From Desulfogranum japonicum DSM 18378 (GTDB lineage: Bacteria; Desulfobacterota; Desulfobulbia; Desulfobulbales; Desulfobulbaceae), in contig NZ_AUCV01000017.1 of the NCBI RefSeq assembly GCF_000429945.1, positions 1 to 64,000 on the forward strand: a stretch of DNA of 64,000 bases. The letters run 5' to 3'. A program made the position numbers and the translations under genes. The notes below the pieces were generated by a model that was not told where the DNA came from, did no database searches, and was given only the letters and a program-made list of their open reading frames with translations. This document shows, in pieces, positions 1 to 11,593 of the stretch (positions are counted from its first letter, which is position 1; every line of letters begins with the position of its first letter).

Positions 1-78
1 AAGCCGCTAAAGCAAGGGCTCGTGGATACAGGACCAAACCAAACCTTATCACTATCGCATACATTATCGGTGGGAAAC

Positions 79-363
79 TTAATTATGGCTTACCCACATG
101 ATGTAGCGAGGAGCCTTTTTTTTCATATCTTTCGGAATATTTATTTTAATAGAGTATGAGCCATTTGATTTTACATTAACAGTTTTGTATGGTTTTGTTG
201 AACCTCCAGATTGGAATAGAGAAACGCGGTTAAATTTAGAATCTGTTTTTCCATAAATTGTAACAGATGAAAATGGTGGTCTATTTGTTGCTGCGAATAA
301 TGAAGATTGAAAAAAAAATATGACCACACAGATAGAAAACAAGGTTGATATCCTAAATTTCAT
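79..363 (-). CDS. small secreted protein of unknown function
   Basis: A 94-residue protein with a clear Sec signal peptide: MKFR start, hydrophobic core ICVVIFFF at residues 11-18, and a likely cut after SLFAA near residue 25. The mature part is about 70 residues, rich in Ser, Lys and Tyr, with no cysteines or recognisable motif. Its alternating polar/hydrophobic pattern suggests a small beta-sandwich, which is only inference. A longer upstream reading of the frame runs into palindromic spacer DNA, so the ATG at 361-363 is preferred. A purine-rich stretch (AGAGAGAAGA) precedes it on the minus strand. It is the most distal member of a run of short minus-strand orphan genes. I do not recognise the family. 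Confidence 0.5.
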   Translation of the reverse strand: MKFRISTLFSICVVIFFFQSSLFAATNRPPFSSVTIYGKTDSKFNRVSLFQSGGSTKPYKTVNVKSNGSYSIKINIPKDMKKKAPRYIMWVSHN

Positions 364-420
364 TTTGATAATCTTCTCTCTTTTTAAATAATACGTGAAT
401 ATATAAATTAAATCATAATT

Positions 421-589
421 TCTTTCACCGACTGTTGTTCGCCAAATGGCTCCGCGAGTCGCGCAATACTTGGTAAGGGCTGCTGGCTTGGCTTTGCCCG
501 ACAGGGCTTCCTGTTTTATAACAGGACACCCTGCAAGAAGCGCTAAGCTTCGCTTGGCACACGAACGTTTAACCACTCGGTTATGTGTT
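421..589. repeat. palindrome-rich spacer between two orphan genes
   Basis: About 170 bases without a convincing gene but packed with inverted repeats. A GAAGCG/CGCTT-type dyad lies around 534-556 and a longer imperfect hairpin of 14-base arms lies around 504-535. The frame open across it on the plus strand has the composition of palindromic DNA and no protein character. It is GC-richer than the flanking genes. It resembles the dyad spacers of gene-cassette arrays, but I could not fit the full integron attC pattern to it. Confidence 0.4.
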
Positions 590-964
590 CTATTTTATAG
601 TATTTTTCACAAAAACGAATGTACTGAATAATATTATTGTAAAATAGAAAATCCAGCTAAATGATAATTCAAACGGCTTTGACCAAGTAGGATCAAAAAT
701 TAAATAGCTGATTACAATACTGATACCAGAAATAATTACAGTAATTACTAAGGTTGCGTAATATATTCTATAGCTTCTGGATTTCGCTAAACCTCTTTCT
801 GAAAATTTCTTTTTGTTCTGCTCACTCTTTGTTGCAACATAAGCAAAACCTACCAAAACGGTGCCAAAAAGAGTCCCTGTTAATTTTTGCCCAACATCCC
901 CATCAGTTAAAAGAAGCATTGGAATAAAACTAACAGCCAATAGAATTGTTAAGATATTCCTCAT
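590..964 (-). CDS. small membrane protein of unknown function
   Basis: A 124-residue protein with four predicted membrane segments, at about residues 3-20, 29-45, 68-90 and 99-119. A Lys/Arg/Ser-rich cytoplasmic loop (KSEQNKKKFSERGLAKSR) separates segments 2 and 3. There are no cysteines, histidine clusters or catalytic motifs. The low GC content and the flanking palindromic DNA set it apart from the housekeeping genes further right. The start ATG is the only one that keeps the first hydrophobic segment. I do not recognise the family. Confidence 0.55.
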   Translation of the reverse strand: MRNILTILLAVSFIPMLLLTDGDVGQKLTGTLFGTVLVGFAYVATKSEQNKKKFSERGLAKSRSYRIYYATLVITVIISGISIVISYLIFDPTWSKPFELSFSWIFYFTIILFSTFVFVKNTIK

Positions 965-1348
965 TTTTATTTATCCAGTTAATTCCACTCACATTGTCGC
1001 TGTGCTTGACGCAGTCAATACAGCGATTCATGGTGGCGAAGTCGCCATGAACGTTGAGTTTACCCGCCGCCAAAGCTGTGGCCGATAAGCTTCAATAAAA
1101 TTTAGAACTTTTTAATACCATAGGAACCTGGGAAAAACCGGAGGGGTTTGACGGTCAGGTCAAGCACCGGGTCATACTCTTTTTATGGCTGAGTTATTCA
1201 TCTACCGTAAGCGTCTCATCACTTCAGGTGATGTTGATTTTATCCGTAATATCCTCCTTCATCTTTCATAAAGATCCGCAAAGTTGGTATTCCTTTCCTT
1301 CGTGACACACGCAAGCTTCAGCGAGTTCGCGTTGACCCGTTTTTTATC
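965..1348. other. intergenic stretch with hairpins and a possible gene remnant
   Basis: No intact gene. At 997-1026 TCGCTGT pairs with ACAGCGA. Immediately next, 1027-1051 forms a second hairpin with arms around TTCATGG and CCATGAA. At 1185-1271 a 28-codon plus-strand frame reads MAELFIYRKRLITSGDVDFI and onward. It resembles, from memory only, the N-terminus of DUF4338-type transposon-associated proteins; it then stops, so at best it is a remnant. Confidence 0.35.
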
Positions 1349-1864
1349 TTAATTATTTGATTTTTCATTTTTAATTGATGGTATTTTAAGCATCAGTTCA
1401 TTTGCAGATTCTGAGTCATACATGTAAAATTCTTCTTCATGAGATACTGCCTCTAACCAGATCTCTCCTTGTTGAGAGTAAAACACAAGATCCTCTGGAA
1501 GACAGGGGCTTACCCAAGAGAATAGACCTGGTTTACGATTACTGTCTATACGCCAAGAAGCTTTAGATTCTCTGTCTGGACAAGCGAACTTCGCTGGAAT
1601 ATCTTTTAGCTCCTTTATGCTCTCATGATTAATCAGGAATTTTCTCAATATAGGAAAAATTGCTTTTTTATCAGTAACCCATTTGCTTGTAATTATTTCT
1701 TCAGATACCTGATGGCTTTTGAGCAACTCATGTATTGTTTTTGTGCTTTCATCTAAAGCTAGATCATATTTCCATACCAATGAAAATGCCGAGCACTTTG
1801 AAGCAGCAAAATCAATAAGCTTTTTATATTCTTTATTTACTGGTTCAGAGATTAATTTGATCAT
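1349..1864 (-). CDS. hypothetical protein
   Basis: A 171-residue soluble protein if translation starts at the Met of MIKLISEP. The frame stays open further upstream, but those 17 residues come from a palindromic spacer and are probably not translated. The sequence is mixed alpha/beta. The C-terminal half has an acidic, aromatic-rich segment (EIWLEAVSHEEEFYMYDSE) and two cysteines near CPDRES and SPCLP. I see no known catalytic motif, and there is no strong ribosome-binding site in front of either start. Like its neighbours it is an orphan in low-GC accessory DNA. Confidence 0.45.
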   Translation of the reverse strand: MIKLISEPVNKEYKKLIDFAASKCSAFSLVWKYDLALDESTKTIHELLKSHQVSEEIITSKWVTDKKAIFPILRKFLINHESIKELKDIPAKFACPDRESKASWRIDSNRKPGLFSWVSPCLPEDLVFYSQQGEIWLEAVSHEEEFYMYDSESANELMLKIPSIKNEKSNN

Positions 1865-2054
1865 GTTCAAAAAAATAAATGCTGTGCTGACCAGCGTGGT
1901 GGCAAGTGCAAGCAAGCGTAGCTTGGTTTGTGATATTCACGGTATCAGGTGAAACTCTTGGTTATTTTACATTCGAGTCAATTTGCCTTGTTAGGGAAAG
2001 TTGAGTTTTTCCGCTTTCCTCACTTTAAACAGACCGAATTCACAAAACCTTTGA

Positions 2055-2502
2055 TTAGTGGATGCGGAGCGCCTGGTGCTGATTTAGTTTGCGGCACAAC
2101 AAGGTAATCAGAAAAAATTTATTGCTCGATAAGAAACATACATCCATGGTCTTCCCGGCAAGTGAGCATAATAACTTGTTAATAAAGAGTGTAGAAGACT
2201 GAGCTTCATATTCCTCGTGCTTCGGATCCTTTATTCCAAGTAGATTCCTTGCAAGTTCTATGACGGCATGTTGGAAACCACCAGCACAGGTTCCAAGATG
2301 CGGAATATCATTCAGACGCGAAAAGTAATGGCACAACGCACACACGGGCAAGGCTATTAAATGGGCTCCCAGGCGCACTCCAAATACCCACATAATTTAT
2401 TAAAAGTCCATCCCTTTCTCTGTCTACGAGTTCAATGTCAATCCATTCATACTTGAAATGGTATCCTTCATTTAAATTGTCGAGAAAGTTATTTAGAGTC
2501 AC
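2055..2502 (-). pseudogene. CTP synthase C-terminal-related amidotransferase, frameshifted
   Basis: Two overlapping minus-strand frames together resemble the class I glutamine-amidotransferase-like family annotated as CTP synthase C-terminal region-related. The first frame (2308-2502) gives YEWIDIELV and VGIWSAPGSPFNSL. The second (2055-2393) gives RLNDIPHLGTC, then GGFQHAVIELARNLLGI and CSLAGKTMDV. The switch between frames falls at about 2325-2355. The nucleophile elbow reads GTCAGGFQ, one residue longer than the GTCGGFQ I expect. The C-terminus after AGKTMDV loses family character and the N-terminal strand is missing. It is therefore broken at both ends as well as shifted. Assembly error could explain the single shift but not the degraded ends. 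Confidence 0.6.
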
Positions 2503-2600
2503 ATGTGGTTAAAAACCCATGAAATATTATAGCAATTCTAGATTTCATTTATCGTCTATTTTGTAAGATTCCTCAAGATAGATGGCCCACTAACAAAAAG

Positions 2601-3323
2601 CTAACTTACAATCCGTTTGCCGATGTAAGCACCGCCCCGCACCTTGGCTCCTGTATATTCTTCTACGACTTTCAATCCAGCATCGGTCATTGCGGATAGG
2701 TACTCTTGCCGGGAGAAAAGGCCAATCTCCATGGATTGTCTATGGTAGGTCACCTCATTGTTCTCCCCGAGCAAGTGATGGAACGTCACCTCTACAATGT
2801 TGGGTTCTTTGAGACGCACATTCTCCATGCGAGCTATTTTAAAATCCGGATTGTCGGCGCTATCAACAACAATTAGTTCCTGAAAATCCTCGACAGTGCT
2901 CCAAGGGGTAAGCAGTACCAATCCGTCGGGCCGCAAGTGGCTGGCAATACGTTTCATGGATGCACGAAGATTATCTACGGTTTGGACGAACCCGATGGAC
3001 CCATACAAACAGATCATGGCGTCAAAATCTGCCTCTAATTCAAAATCGATAAGATTGCCTAAATAGAACCTGAGATCTGGAAACTTTTTTATGGCCAAAG
3101 CAAGCATATCCTCGCTGAGATCAAGACCGGAAACATGGTAATCGTCTTTGAAATAGGGTATATGCCCGCCCGTACCACACGCCAGAATCAGTAGATCGGC
3201 CTGTGAAGGAACACCATGCTTGGTCAGCAGTTCCTTCACCTTGGCAGCTTCCGGTGCGTATTCGCTGTCGTTCACATAAAGGGTGTCATAATATGTTGAA
3301 ATGGTTTTAAAATCAGAATACAT
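2601..3323 (-). CDS. class I SAM-dependent methyltransferase
   Basis: A 240-residue Rossmann-fold methyltransferase. Motif I is LILACGTGGHIPYF (about residues 45-58). The SAM-ribose binding acidic residue follows in VSGLDLSEDMLALA, motif II-like DAMICLYGSIGFV comes next, and LRPDGLVLLTPW is the post-motif strand. The N-terminus (YYDTLYVNDSEYAPEA) matches small-molecule methyltransferases of the DUF/UbiE-like superfamily. The substrate cannot be told from sequence. A good ribosome-binding site, GAAAGGAAAG, precedes the ATG at 3321-3323. It is flanked by orphan genes, so it belongs to the accessory patch rather than to a pathway operon. Confidence 0.8.
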   Translation of the reverse strand: MYSDFKTISTYYDTLYVNDSEYAPEAAKVKELLTKHGVPSQADLLILACGTGGHIPYFKDDYHVSGLDLSEDMLALAIKKFPDLRFYLGNLIDFELEADFDAMICLYGSIGFVQTVDNLRASMKRIASHLRPDGLVLLTPWSTVEDFQELIVVDSADNPDFKIARMENVRLKEPNIVEVTFHHLLGENNEVTYHRQSMEIGLFSRQEYLSAMTDAGLKVVEEYTGAKVRGGAYIGKRIVS

Positions 3324-3486
3324 GATATCTTTCCTTTCTCACTATTAGCTGCATCGCGGTACTTGACGGGACATTTAAAACCGTCCCTCTCCAATGCTTG
3401 ATTTTCAATTTCTCCACTTCCCCCATCAATATGCAGAAAAGCAGAAACGACAGACTTCATGGAAGGATGATTCTTACAAAATAGGC

Positions 3487-3792
3487 ATGGCCGGTTTATA
3501 TAACCCTGCAGACGAGATACTGGCCTTAGTTGCTACTTATCAAGCTTCGCCTTTTATGGAAGTCGAGGGATATCGTCGGTTGGCTCTTTTGAAGGTGCTA
3601 GCCCATGTCGAACAGGTTTCATCGGAACATATGCAGGCGTTTCTTAATGACCATGTTGCCGATTTAGGTGATCCATACACAGGTGAACCGATGTTATGGG
3701 ATGCGAATAGGCTAATACTATCCGTCGAAATAATCCTATATTTCAATGAGATAGTTCTACAACAAAACTACTCGGCATTCATTGTCGCTTAA
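3487..3792 (+). CDS. hypothetical protein, possibly a gene remnant
   Basis: The frame is open from 3394, but protein-like sequence is clearest from the ATG at 3487 (MAGLYNPADEILALVATYQA; 101 residues). A helical middle part leads to the phrase DPYTGEPMLWDANR. I recall that phrase from the C-terminal ends of uncharacterised proteobacterial proteins. The tail after it (LILSVEIILYFNEIV) looks drifted. There is no ribosome-binding site at either start. It is the only plus-strand gene in the left accessory patch. The best reading is the 3' remnant of a larger gene, though a complete small gene is not excluded. Confidence 0.35.
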   Translation: MAGLYNPADEILALVATYQASPFMEVEGYRRLALLKVLAHVEQVSSEHMQAFLNDHVADLGDPYTGEPMLWDANRLILSVEIILYFNEIVLQQNYSAFIVA

Positions 3793-3856
3793 TGAGGGTC
3801 GAGTCTCATTCTTAATAATATTTATTATGAATCCAGAACTATGTTGGATTTCAAAT

Positions 3857-4945
3857 TTACTGCTGGGCCTGTAAGGTTAATACATTAACTTCTCTACTAT
3901 TCTTGAGATAAAGAGTATCTTCTTCTATCTTAAATGATTCAGTCGTGTCAAGTGCTTCAAAAAAAGCCCTTTCTACTTCTGTCCCTTTTGGACAGGCCAT
4001 TCTTGTTGAAGCTATCTTATTGAAAAGGAATATTTCCCCTTTGAAAAGGTAGGTTCCACTAAATCTATTGCAGCCTGCAAAACCGTTCACCTGTTTACTC
4101 TCAGCATTCAAGGTAAAAAAAGGTGTGCGTAAAGAATCCATATCATGCAATGGTTGACCTTTTATCTTTGTTACAATCCAGGTTGGGCCTATTAGCCCTT
4201 TCTTCGTTTTATAACCAGAACAATCCTGATCAGGATAGATACGATTGAATCTGTCGACTACCAGAATATCACCATTTTTTCTTGATATGAGATGTCCCTG
4301 GAAAGATGTCAGGAGGCCTTCACCTTTTTGATGTGGCGTGCTTTTATATTGCCTGTCCATTGCATAAAAATCAGCACTTGCATCAACCGGAAAAGACACT
4401 CCACTGGAACATTCTATGAGCATATTATTTGTATTACTTGCTGAATACATACCACGAATTTTAACAACATCCAAAAAAGGTTCTACGGATTGTTGCCTGT
4501 ATAAATCATAGCTTGCAAGCTCTTCAGGGTTAGTATTTTCTTTATCGAGAAATCGTAATGTCTTCTCATCAACGATCTGATAGGTTTTCAGAGCTCCAGC
4601 TTCTTTACCCAGAATAATGAGCTGTTCTCCCTTATCATATCTCCATAGCCGCATCTGCGCTTCTGTTTCAGTTTCACCTGTGGAATAAATATATTCCTTA
4701 CGAAGTTGGTATAAGCCGTCATCACGGAGATTTAGTGTTAAATCAACGTGTTCACACTTATCACAATCTATTTTTCCAATAAATGTAGCGGGCAAATTAA
4801 ATGGAAAAGTGGATGTCTCTTCCGGCTGAGGTTCGTTTTGAGGTTGTTTGGAACTGCATCCTGCAATAAGAATAAGACAGAAAATTAAGAGACATATATA
4901 TATTCTATTCCTGTAATCCCTTATTTTTTTTTTCAATCTCATCAT
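3857..4945 (-). CDS. lipoprotein with NlpE-like and META (HslJ-like) domains
   Basis: A 362-residue lipoprotein with a basic N-terminus, a hydrophobic stretch and lipobox I27-A-G-C30. Residues about 50-155 match the copper-homeostasis/adhesion lipoprotein NlpE, including C61-D-K-C64 inside FIGKIDCDKCEHVDLTL. The last 110 residues form a META/HslJ domain (GPTWIVTKIKGQPL, then VNGFAGCNRFSGTY and ACPKGTEVERAFFEAL). The middle 160 residues are unassigned. NlpE in enterobacteria senses surface contact and envelope stress through Cpx, and META domains are linked to protease or heat-shock phenotypes. The role here is inferred to be envelope stress or metal handling. It lies downstream of gpsA, 63 bases away, and may be co-transcribed. 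Confidence 0.75.
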   Translation of the reverse strand: MMRLKKKIRDYRNRIYICLLIFCLILIAGCSSKQPQNEPQPEETSTFPFNLPATFIGKIDCDKCEHVDLTLNLRDDGLYQLRKEYIYSTGETETEAQMRLWRYDKGEQLIILGKEAGALKTYQIVDEKTLRFLDKENTNPEELASYDLYRQQSVEPFLDVVKIRGMYSASNTNNMLIECSSGVSFPVDASADFYAMDRQYKSTPHQKGEGLLTSFQGHLISRKNGDILVVDRFNRIYPDQDCSGYKTKKGLIGPTWIVTKIKGQPLHDMDSLRTPFFTLNAESKQVNGFAGCNRFSGTYLFKGEIFLFNKIASTRMACPKGTEVERAFFEALDTTESFKIEEDTLYLKNSREVNVLTLQAQQ

Positions 4946-5008
4946 ATCTGTCCCTTGACGCAGACTGTTATGCGTCTTTAATTTGCTGCCATTAACACGT
5001 TACAAAAC

Positions 5009-6019
5009 TCAACATGTTTCACATTTTAACCCTCTGCTGAAAAGATCTTTCACAGCAAGGCGGCAGTCCTTATTTTCGTAAAGTATTTGATAAACCTGTT
5101 CAAGTATAGGCATTTCTATGCCTCTTTCCCTGGCAAGATTATAGCATGATTTGGTTGTTTTTACTCCTTCCGCAACCATGGTCATTTCTTCAAGAGTCTG
5201 TTCCAAAGTCTTTCCGGAGCCTAATTTCAAACCAACAGTTCTATTTCGGCTTAAACTTCCAGTACATGTTAATACTAGATCTCCAAGTCCACTCAAGCCT
5301 GCAAAGGTTTTTTGATCAGCTCCCAGGCTTACCCCCAGTCGAGTAATTTCCGCTAAACCTCTGGTTATAAGAGCTGCCCTTGCGTTGAGGCCATAGCCCA
5401 GACCTTCACAAATTCCTGCCCCTATGGCTATGACATTTTTCAAGGCTCCGCAAATTTCCACCCCTAAGACATCTGTGGAAGTGTATGCACGAAAAAGGTC
5501 TGTAGAAAAAAGTTCTTGTACCAAGGTGGCTGCATCATCATCACTGAAAGCTATGGTGACAGCGGTAGGTTCTCCCGCCGCCACCTCTTCAGCAAAGCTT
5601 GGTCCACTCAGGGCACCGAAAAAGAATTTTTTTGCTACAGGAGATTCATCTTTCATAACCTCGGTCATTGACATGAGTGTATTCAACTCAATACCCTTGG
5701 TTGCTGAGACAAAGAAAGCTCCATCCTTTACGTTGGGCAATATTATTTTGAATACGTCTCTGAATCCATGGGAAGGAACGACCATGACAACACAATCTGC
5801 ATCTGATACAGCCCTGGTAAGATCCGACTCCAGGCTGAGATTTGCTGGAAACGATTTTCCAGGAAGATACTTGCTGTTCTGCCTCTCCTTTTGGAGTAGT
5901 TGCATATGTTCCTGCCTATGTCCCCACAGGCAGGTTTTTTCGCCTTTCTCGGCCAGGAGTATAGCCAAAGCAGTGCCCCAACTTCCTGCGCCAATAACTG
6001 CTGTTTTGTTAATCTTCAC
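5009..6019 (-). CDS. gpsA: glycerol-3-phosphate dehydrogenase [NAD(P)+]
   Basis: A 336-residue enzyme that reduces dihydroxyacetone phosphate to sn-glycerol-3-phosphate for phospholipid synthesis. The N-terminal nucleotide-binding motif [10 protein letters not shown] (residues 11-20) is clear. So are FVSATKGIE, the substrate loop GPSFAEEV, and the catalytic-lysine region [13 protein letters not shown] followed by [13 protein letters not shown]. Length and domain order are standard. The start codon lies inside the 3' end of gyrA, an 11-base overlap, which argues for translational coupling in a gyrB-gyrA-gpsA transcript. Confidence 0.95.
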   Translation of the reverse strand: MKINKTAVIGAGSWGTALAILLAEKGEKTCLWGHRQEHMQLLQKERQNSKYLPGKSFPANLSLESDLTRAVSDADCVVMVVPSHGFRDVFKIILPNVKDGAFFVSATKGIELNTLMSMTEVMKDESPVAKKFFFGALSGPSFAEEVAAGEPTAVTIAFSDDDAATLVQELFSTDLFRAYTSTDVLGVEICGALKNVIAIGAGICEGLGYGLNARAALITRGLAEITRLGVSLGADQKTFAGLSGLGDLVLTCTGSLSRNRTVGLKLGSGKTLEQTLEEMTMVAEGVKTTKSCYNLARERGIEMPILEQVYQILYENKDCRLAVKDLFSRGLKCETC

Positions 6020-8516
6020 TTGATTCGTCCGCTTGTTCGGTTAAATCATCATCGCCTTCTTCATCAACAATATCTTCTCTTGCAAGCATTGAAAGACCTA
6101 CCACGTACTCGTCTTCCTCCAGGTTTATCAATCGTACTCCCTGAGTATTTCTTCCAATGATACGCAATGTATCCATAGGCATACGAATGACTTTACCGGA
6201 GTTTGCTATCAACATTACCTGGTCCATATCATCAACGGTCAGCACACCAACAACATATCCGTTTCGTTCGCTTGTTTTTATGGCAAAAATACCCTTTCCA
6301 CCCCTGTTCTGAATTTTATATTCAGATACAGCTGTTCTCTTACCGTATCCATTCTCGGAAACAGTAAGGATGGAGTCATCGCCCTCTACCACAGCAACTC
6401 CCACAACTTCATCTTCCTGGGACAGGTTTATCCCCTTAACACCTGATGCCATACGTCCCATTAAACGCACATCAGATTCATGGAAATGGATGGACATACC
6501 TTTTTTAGTTACTATGAAAATCGAGTCATCTCCAGAGGTGATAGCTGCGGTGATTATTTCGTCATCATCCTTGATAGTCAGACCAAATTTTCCCCTGCGT
6601 AATGGTCTTTTATATTCTGATATACTGGTTTTCTTTACTCTGCCTTTCTTGGTAACTGTAAGGACACTTCTGCTGTCGTCTGTATTGGCAAGATCTGTCA
6701 CTGGCAGGATGGCAGCGACCTTCTCGTTATCCCCTAACTCAAGAAGATTGACTATAGCCTTTCCACGTGCTGTCCTTCCGCCCATAGGCAATTCATATAC
6801 CTTACGCCAGAATACCTTTCCGGTACTTGTAAAGAATAAAAAGGTATCCAGTGTTGATGCTGTGTAGAGATTGGTTACAAAATCATCTTCAAGGGTTGTC
6901 ATCCCTTTGATGCCTTTGCCCCCTCGTTTCTGAGCTCTGTATAAAGACAACTGGTTTCTTTTGATATACCCGGAGTGACTAACGGTTACTACCATTGTCT
7001 CCGGTGCTATCATGTCTTCTGGCAGAATTTCATCAGGAGCATCAATAATCTCTGTTTTTCGAGAATCACCATAATCTGTTGTGATCTGCTCAAATTCCTC
7101 ACGGATAATCTGCATGATGAGGCCTTCATCACTCAAAACCTTTTTCAACCAGGCAATTTTTTCCAGAATTTCATTATACTCCTGAATTATTTTATCCCGC
7201 TCAAGTCCGGTCAATCTCTGCAGGCGCATATCCAGGATAGTTTGAGCCTGAATTTCAGAAAGATCAAAACGACGAATGAGTTCTGCCTTTGCCTCAGCCG
7301 GATTGGCTGCCGCCTTAATCAATTCAACCACCTCATCAATATTGGAGATGGCTATCTTTAATCCTTCCAGAATGTGGGCTTTTTCTTCTGCCTTTCGCAA
7401 TTCATAGGCAGTGCGCCGATAGACAACCGTGCGTCTGTGTGCCAGGAAATGCTGTAAAATTTGTTTCAGATTAAGAATTTCCGGACGATTATTGACAATG
7501 CATAAAAGAATAATTCCGAAACTTTTTTGTAAAGGAGTCATTTTAAATAGCTGATTTATAACCACATCAGCTATTTCATCCTTCTTCAGATCAAGAACGA
7601 CGCGCACTCCATGACGATCAGACTCATCACGTATTTCAGATATGGAATTGATTCTCTTTTCTTTAATAAGCAAGGCGATTTTTTCAACCAATGCGGCCTT
7701 GTTTTGTTGATAAGGTATTTCCGTTATAACAATGGATTCGCCATTTTTTCCACGTTGTTCCACATGGGTTTTGGAACGCATGATAACAACGCCTTTGCCT
7801 GTTTCATACGCTTCTCTTATTCCTGCCCTGCCGCAGATAAAGCCACCAGTTGGAAAATCCGGTCCATGGACATGTTCCATAAGTTCATGGATACTTATAT
7901 TCGGATTATCTATTAAATGTATAAGGCCCTCAATAACCTCTATAAGATTGTGTGGTGGTATTTTTGTCGCCATACCAACCGCAATACCTTCTGAGCCATT
8001 AATGAGGATGTTAGGTATTTTGGAAGGTAATACTGAAGGTTCCTGTAATGAGTTATCATAGTTTGGAACAAAATCCACTGTATCTTTATCAAGATCAGCT
8101 ACCAGTTCCTGATCGAGACGGGTCATGCGGGCTTCTGTGTAACGCATTGCAGCAGCGCTATCTCCATCCATGGAGCCAAAGTTACCCTGACCGTCAACCA
8201 GAGGGTAACGCATGGAAAAATCCTGTGCCATACGTACCAGTGTATCATATGCGGCAGAATCACCATGTGGATGAAATTTACCTATTACATCACCGACAAT
8301 GCGCGCTGACTTGATATAAGGGCGATTATAGGTATTTCCCAACTCACGCATGGCAAAAAGGGTTCGCCTGTGTACAGGTTTTAAACCGTCACGAACATCG
8401 GGCAGCGCCCTTCCAATGATGACCGACATAGCATAATCCAAATAGGATTTCCGTAATTCTTTTTCTATGGCTATTGTCGGTTTTTCCATTTCCTGTATTT
8501 CAGAACTATCTGTCAT
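6009..8516 (-). CDS. gyrA: DNA gyrase subunit A
   Basis: An 835-residue GyrA, the DNA cleavage and religation subunit. The N-terminal MTDSSEI region is followed by [16 protein letters not shown] and the quinolone-resistance region [11 protein letters not shown]. Serine (residue 87) and aspartate (91) stand at the positions of E. coli S83 and D87, so the sequence looks drug-sensitive there. The catalytic tyrosine is Y126 in [11 protein letters not shown]. The C-terminal domain has the GyrA box QKRGGKG, which marks it as gyrase rather than ParC, and six-bladed repeats. It ends in an acidic tail. It follows gyrB with an 86-base gap. Confidence 0.98.
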   Translation of the reverse strand: MTDSSEIQEMEKPTIAIEKELRKSYLDYAMSVIIGRALPDVRDGLKPVHRRTLFAMRELGNTYNRPYIKSARIVGDVIGKFHPHGDSAAYDTLVRMAQDFSMRYPLVDGQGNFGSMDGDSAAAMRYTEARMTRLDQELVADLDKDTVDFVPNYDNSLQEPSVLPSKIPNILINGSEGIAVGMATKIPPHNLIEVIEGLIHLIDNPNISIHELMEHVHGPDFPTGGFICGRAGIREAYETGKGVVIMRSKTHVEQRGKNGESIVITEIPYQQNKAALVEKIALLIKEKRINSISEIRDESDRHGVRVVLDLKKDEIADVVINQLFKMTPLQKSFGIILLCIVNNRPEILNLKQILQHFLAHRRTVVYRRTAYELRKAEEKAHILEGLKIAISNIDEVVELIKAAANPAEAKAELIRRFDLSEIQAQTILDMRLQRLTGLERDKIIQEYNEILEKIAWLKKVLSDEGLIMQIIREEFEQITTDYGDSRKTEIIDAPDEILPEDMIAPETMVVTVSHSGYIKRNQLSLYRAQKRGGKGIKGMTTLEDDFVTNLYTASTLDTFLFFTSTGKVFWRKVYELPMGGRTARGKAIVNLLELGDNEKVAAILPVTDLANTDDSRSVLTVTKKGRVKKTSISEYKRPLRRGKFGLTIKDDDEIITAAITSGDDSIFIVTKKGMSIHFHESDVRLMGRMASGVKGINLSQEDEVVGVAVVEGDDSILTVSENGYGKRTAVSEYKIQNRGGKGIFAIKTSERNGYVVGVLTVDDMDQVMLIANSGKVIRMPMDTLRIIGRNTQGVRLINLEEDEYVVGLSMLAREDIVDEEGDDDLTEQADESSED

Positions 8517-8602
8517 TATTGTTTCCTGAATGTAAAACTAAGCGGTGAATTTGTCTTTTTGTTTGCAGGTTGTTTCCCAAAACTCTCTTTTAAAACAATT
8601 CA

Positions 8603-11029
<2,427 letters not shown>

Positions 11030-11095
11030 CTATTCAATAAGAAAACACCATCAGTACTCTGAAGGTGTCAACGTGGTATGTTCTAAAAGATCTTT

Positions 11096-11584
11096 TCAGG
11101 TTTCAAACCTGTTTTTGCTAACGTTTTTTGAAGCGTTAACAGGATCAAAAATTCTTCCATTCATAGCAATATAAATACCTGAAGGTAATATCTGCGTTGC
11201 AGAAACAGCATACCCTATATTAAAAACCGCATCACTGATTCGTAAACTGGCTGGCTGCATTGATCCAGTAAAGACAATGGTTTTTCCTTGTATGGGTAAC
11301 AATTTTCTAGCTGTTGTTATCATGGTATCAGTTCCGTGTGTGATCAAAATACGATTACAGTCTTCATTGAATACCTTGGTATAGATTACATTGCGGTCTT
11401 CTTCAGTTATATCGAGGCTATCTTTCTTTAATATAGATTCTATAGAATAAGAAAAAGTCACATTTGCCTCTTTAAGGACTTCAGATATATGCGGGTCGCC
11501 AACTTGATATTCACTTTTTGCGTCAAAATAAATTTTATCTATTGTACCGCCAGTAGTGAATATTTTTATTGTTATATCTTCCAT
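11096..11584 (-). CDS. short asparaginase-domain protein
   Basis: A 162-residue protein corresponding only to the N-terminal catalytic half of L-asparaginases. The first threonine motif is FTTGGTID and the second triad motif is ILITHGTDTMI. FTGSMQP then lines up with the family's conserved VLTGAMRP. The C-terminal domain of full-length asparaginases (about 330 residues) is absent, and the ending looks natural. Short versions of this kind are known as asparaginase domain-containing proteins, and their substrate is unclear. It sits 9 bases after dnaN, so it is almost certainly in the replication transcript. True asparagine hydrolysis is not assured. Confidence 0.8.
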   Translation of the reverse strand: MEDITIKIFTTGGTIDKIYFDAKSEYQVGDPHISEVLKEANVTFSYSIESILKKDSLDITEEDRNVIYTKVFNEDCNRILITHGTDTMITTARKLLPIQGKTIVFTGSMQPASLRISDAVFNIGYAVSATQILPSGIYIAMNGRIFDPVNASKNVSKNRFET

Positions 11585-11593
11585 GTAATATGA

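Noticed and set aside
421-1990. Integron attC sites in the dyad spacers of the left patch
   Set aside because: GTTAAAC and GTTGAGT sites that fit the GTTRRRY half are present, but the matching RYYYAAC halves at the right distance and orientation relative to the minus-strand genes are not. No integrase is in the window.
2308-2502. Possible selenoprotein reading through the TGA in the CTP-synthase-related gene
   Set aside because: The family has Sec-containing members, but here the downstream homology lies in a different frame, so a frameshift explains the pattern better and no SECIS element was seen.
5020-5050. A second parS-like sequence (TGTTTCAC) at the gpsA end
   Set aside because: Only the left half matches. 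The bases are part of the gpsA coding sequence and its stop.
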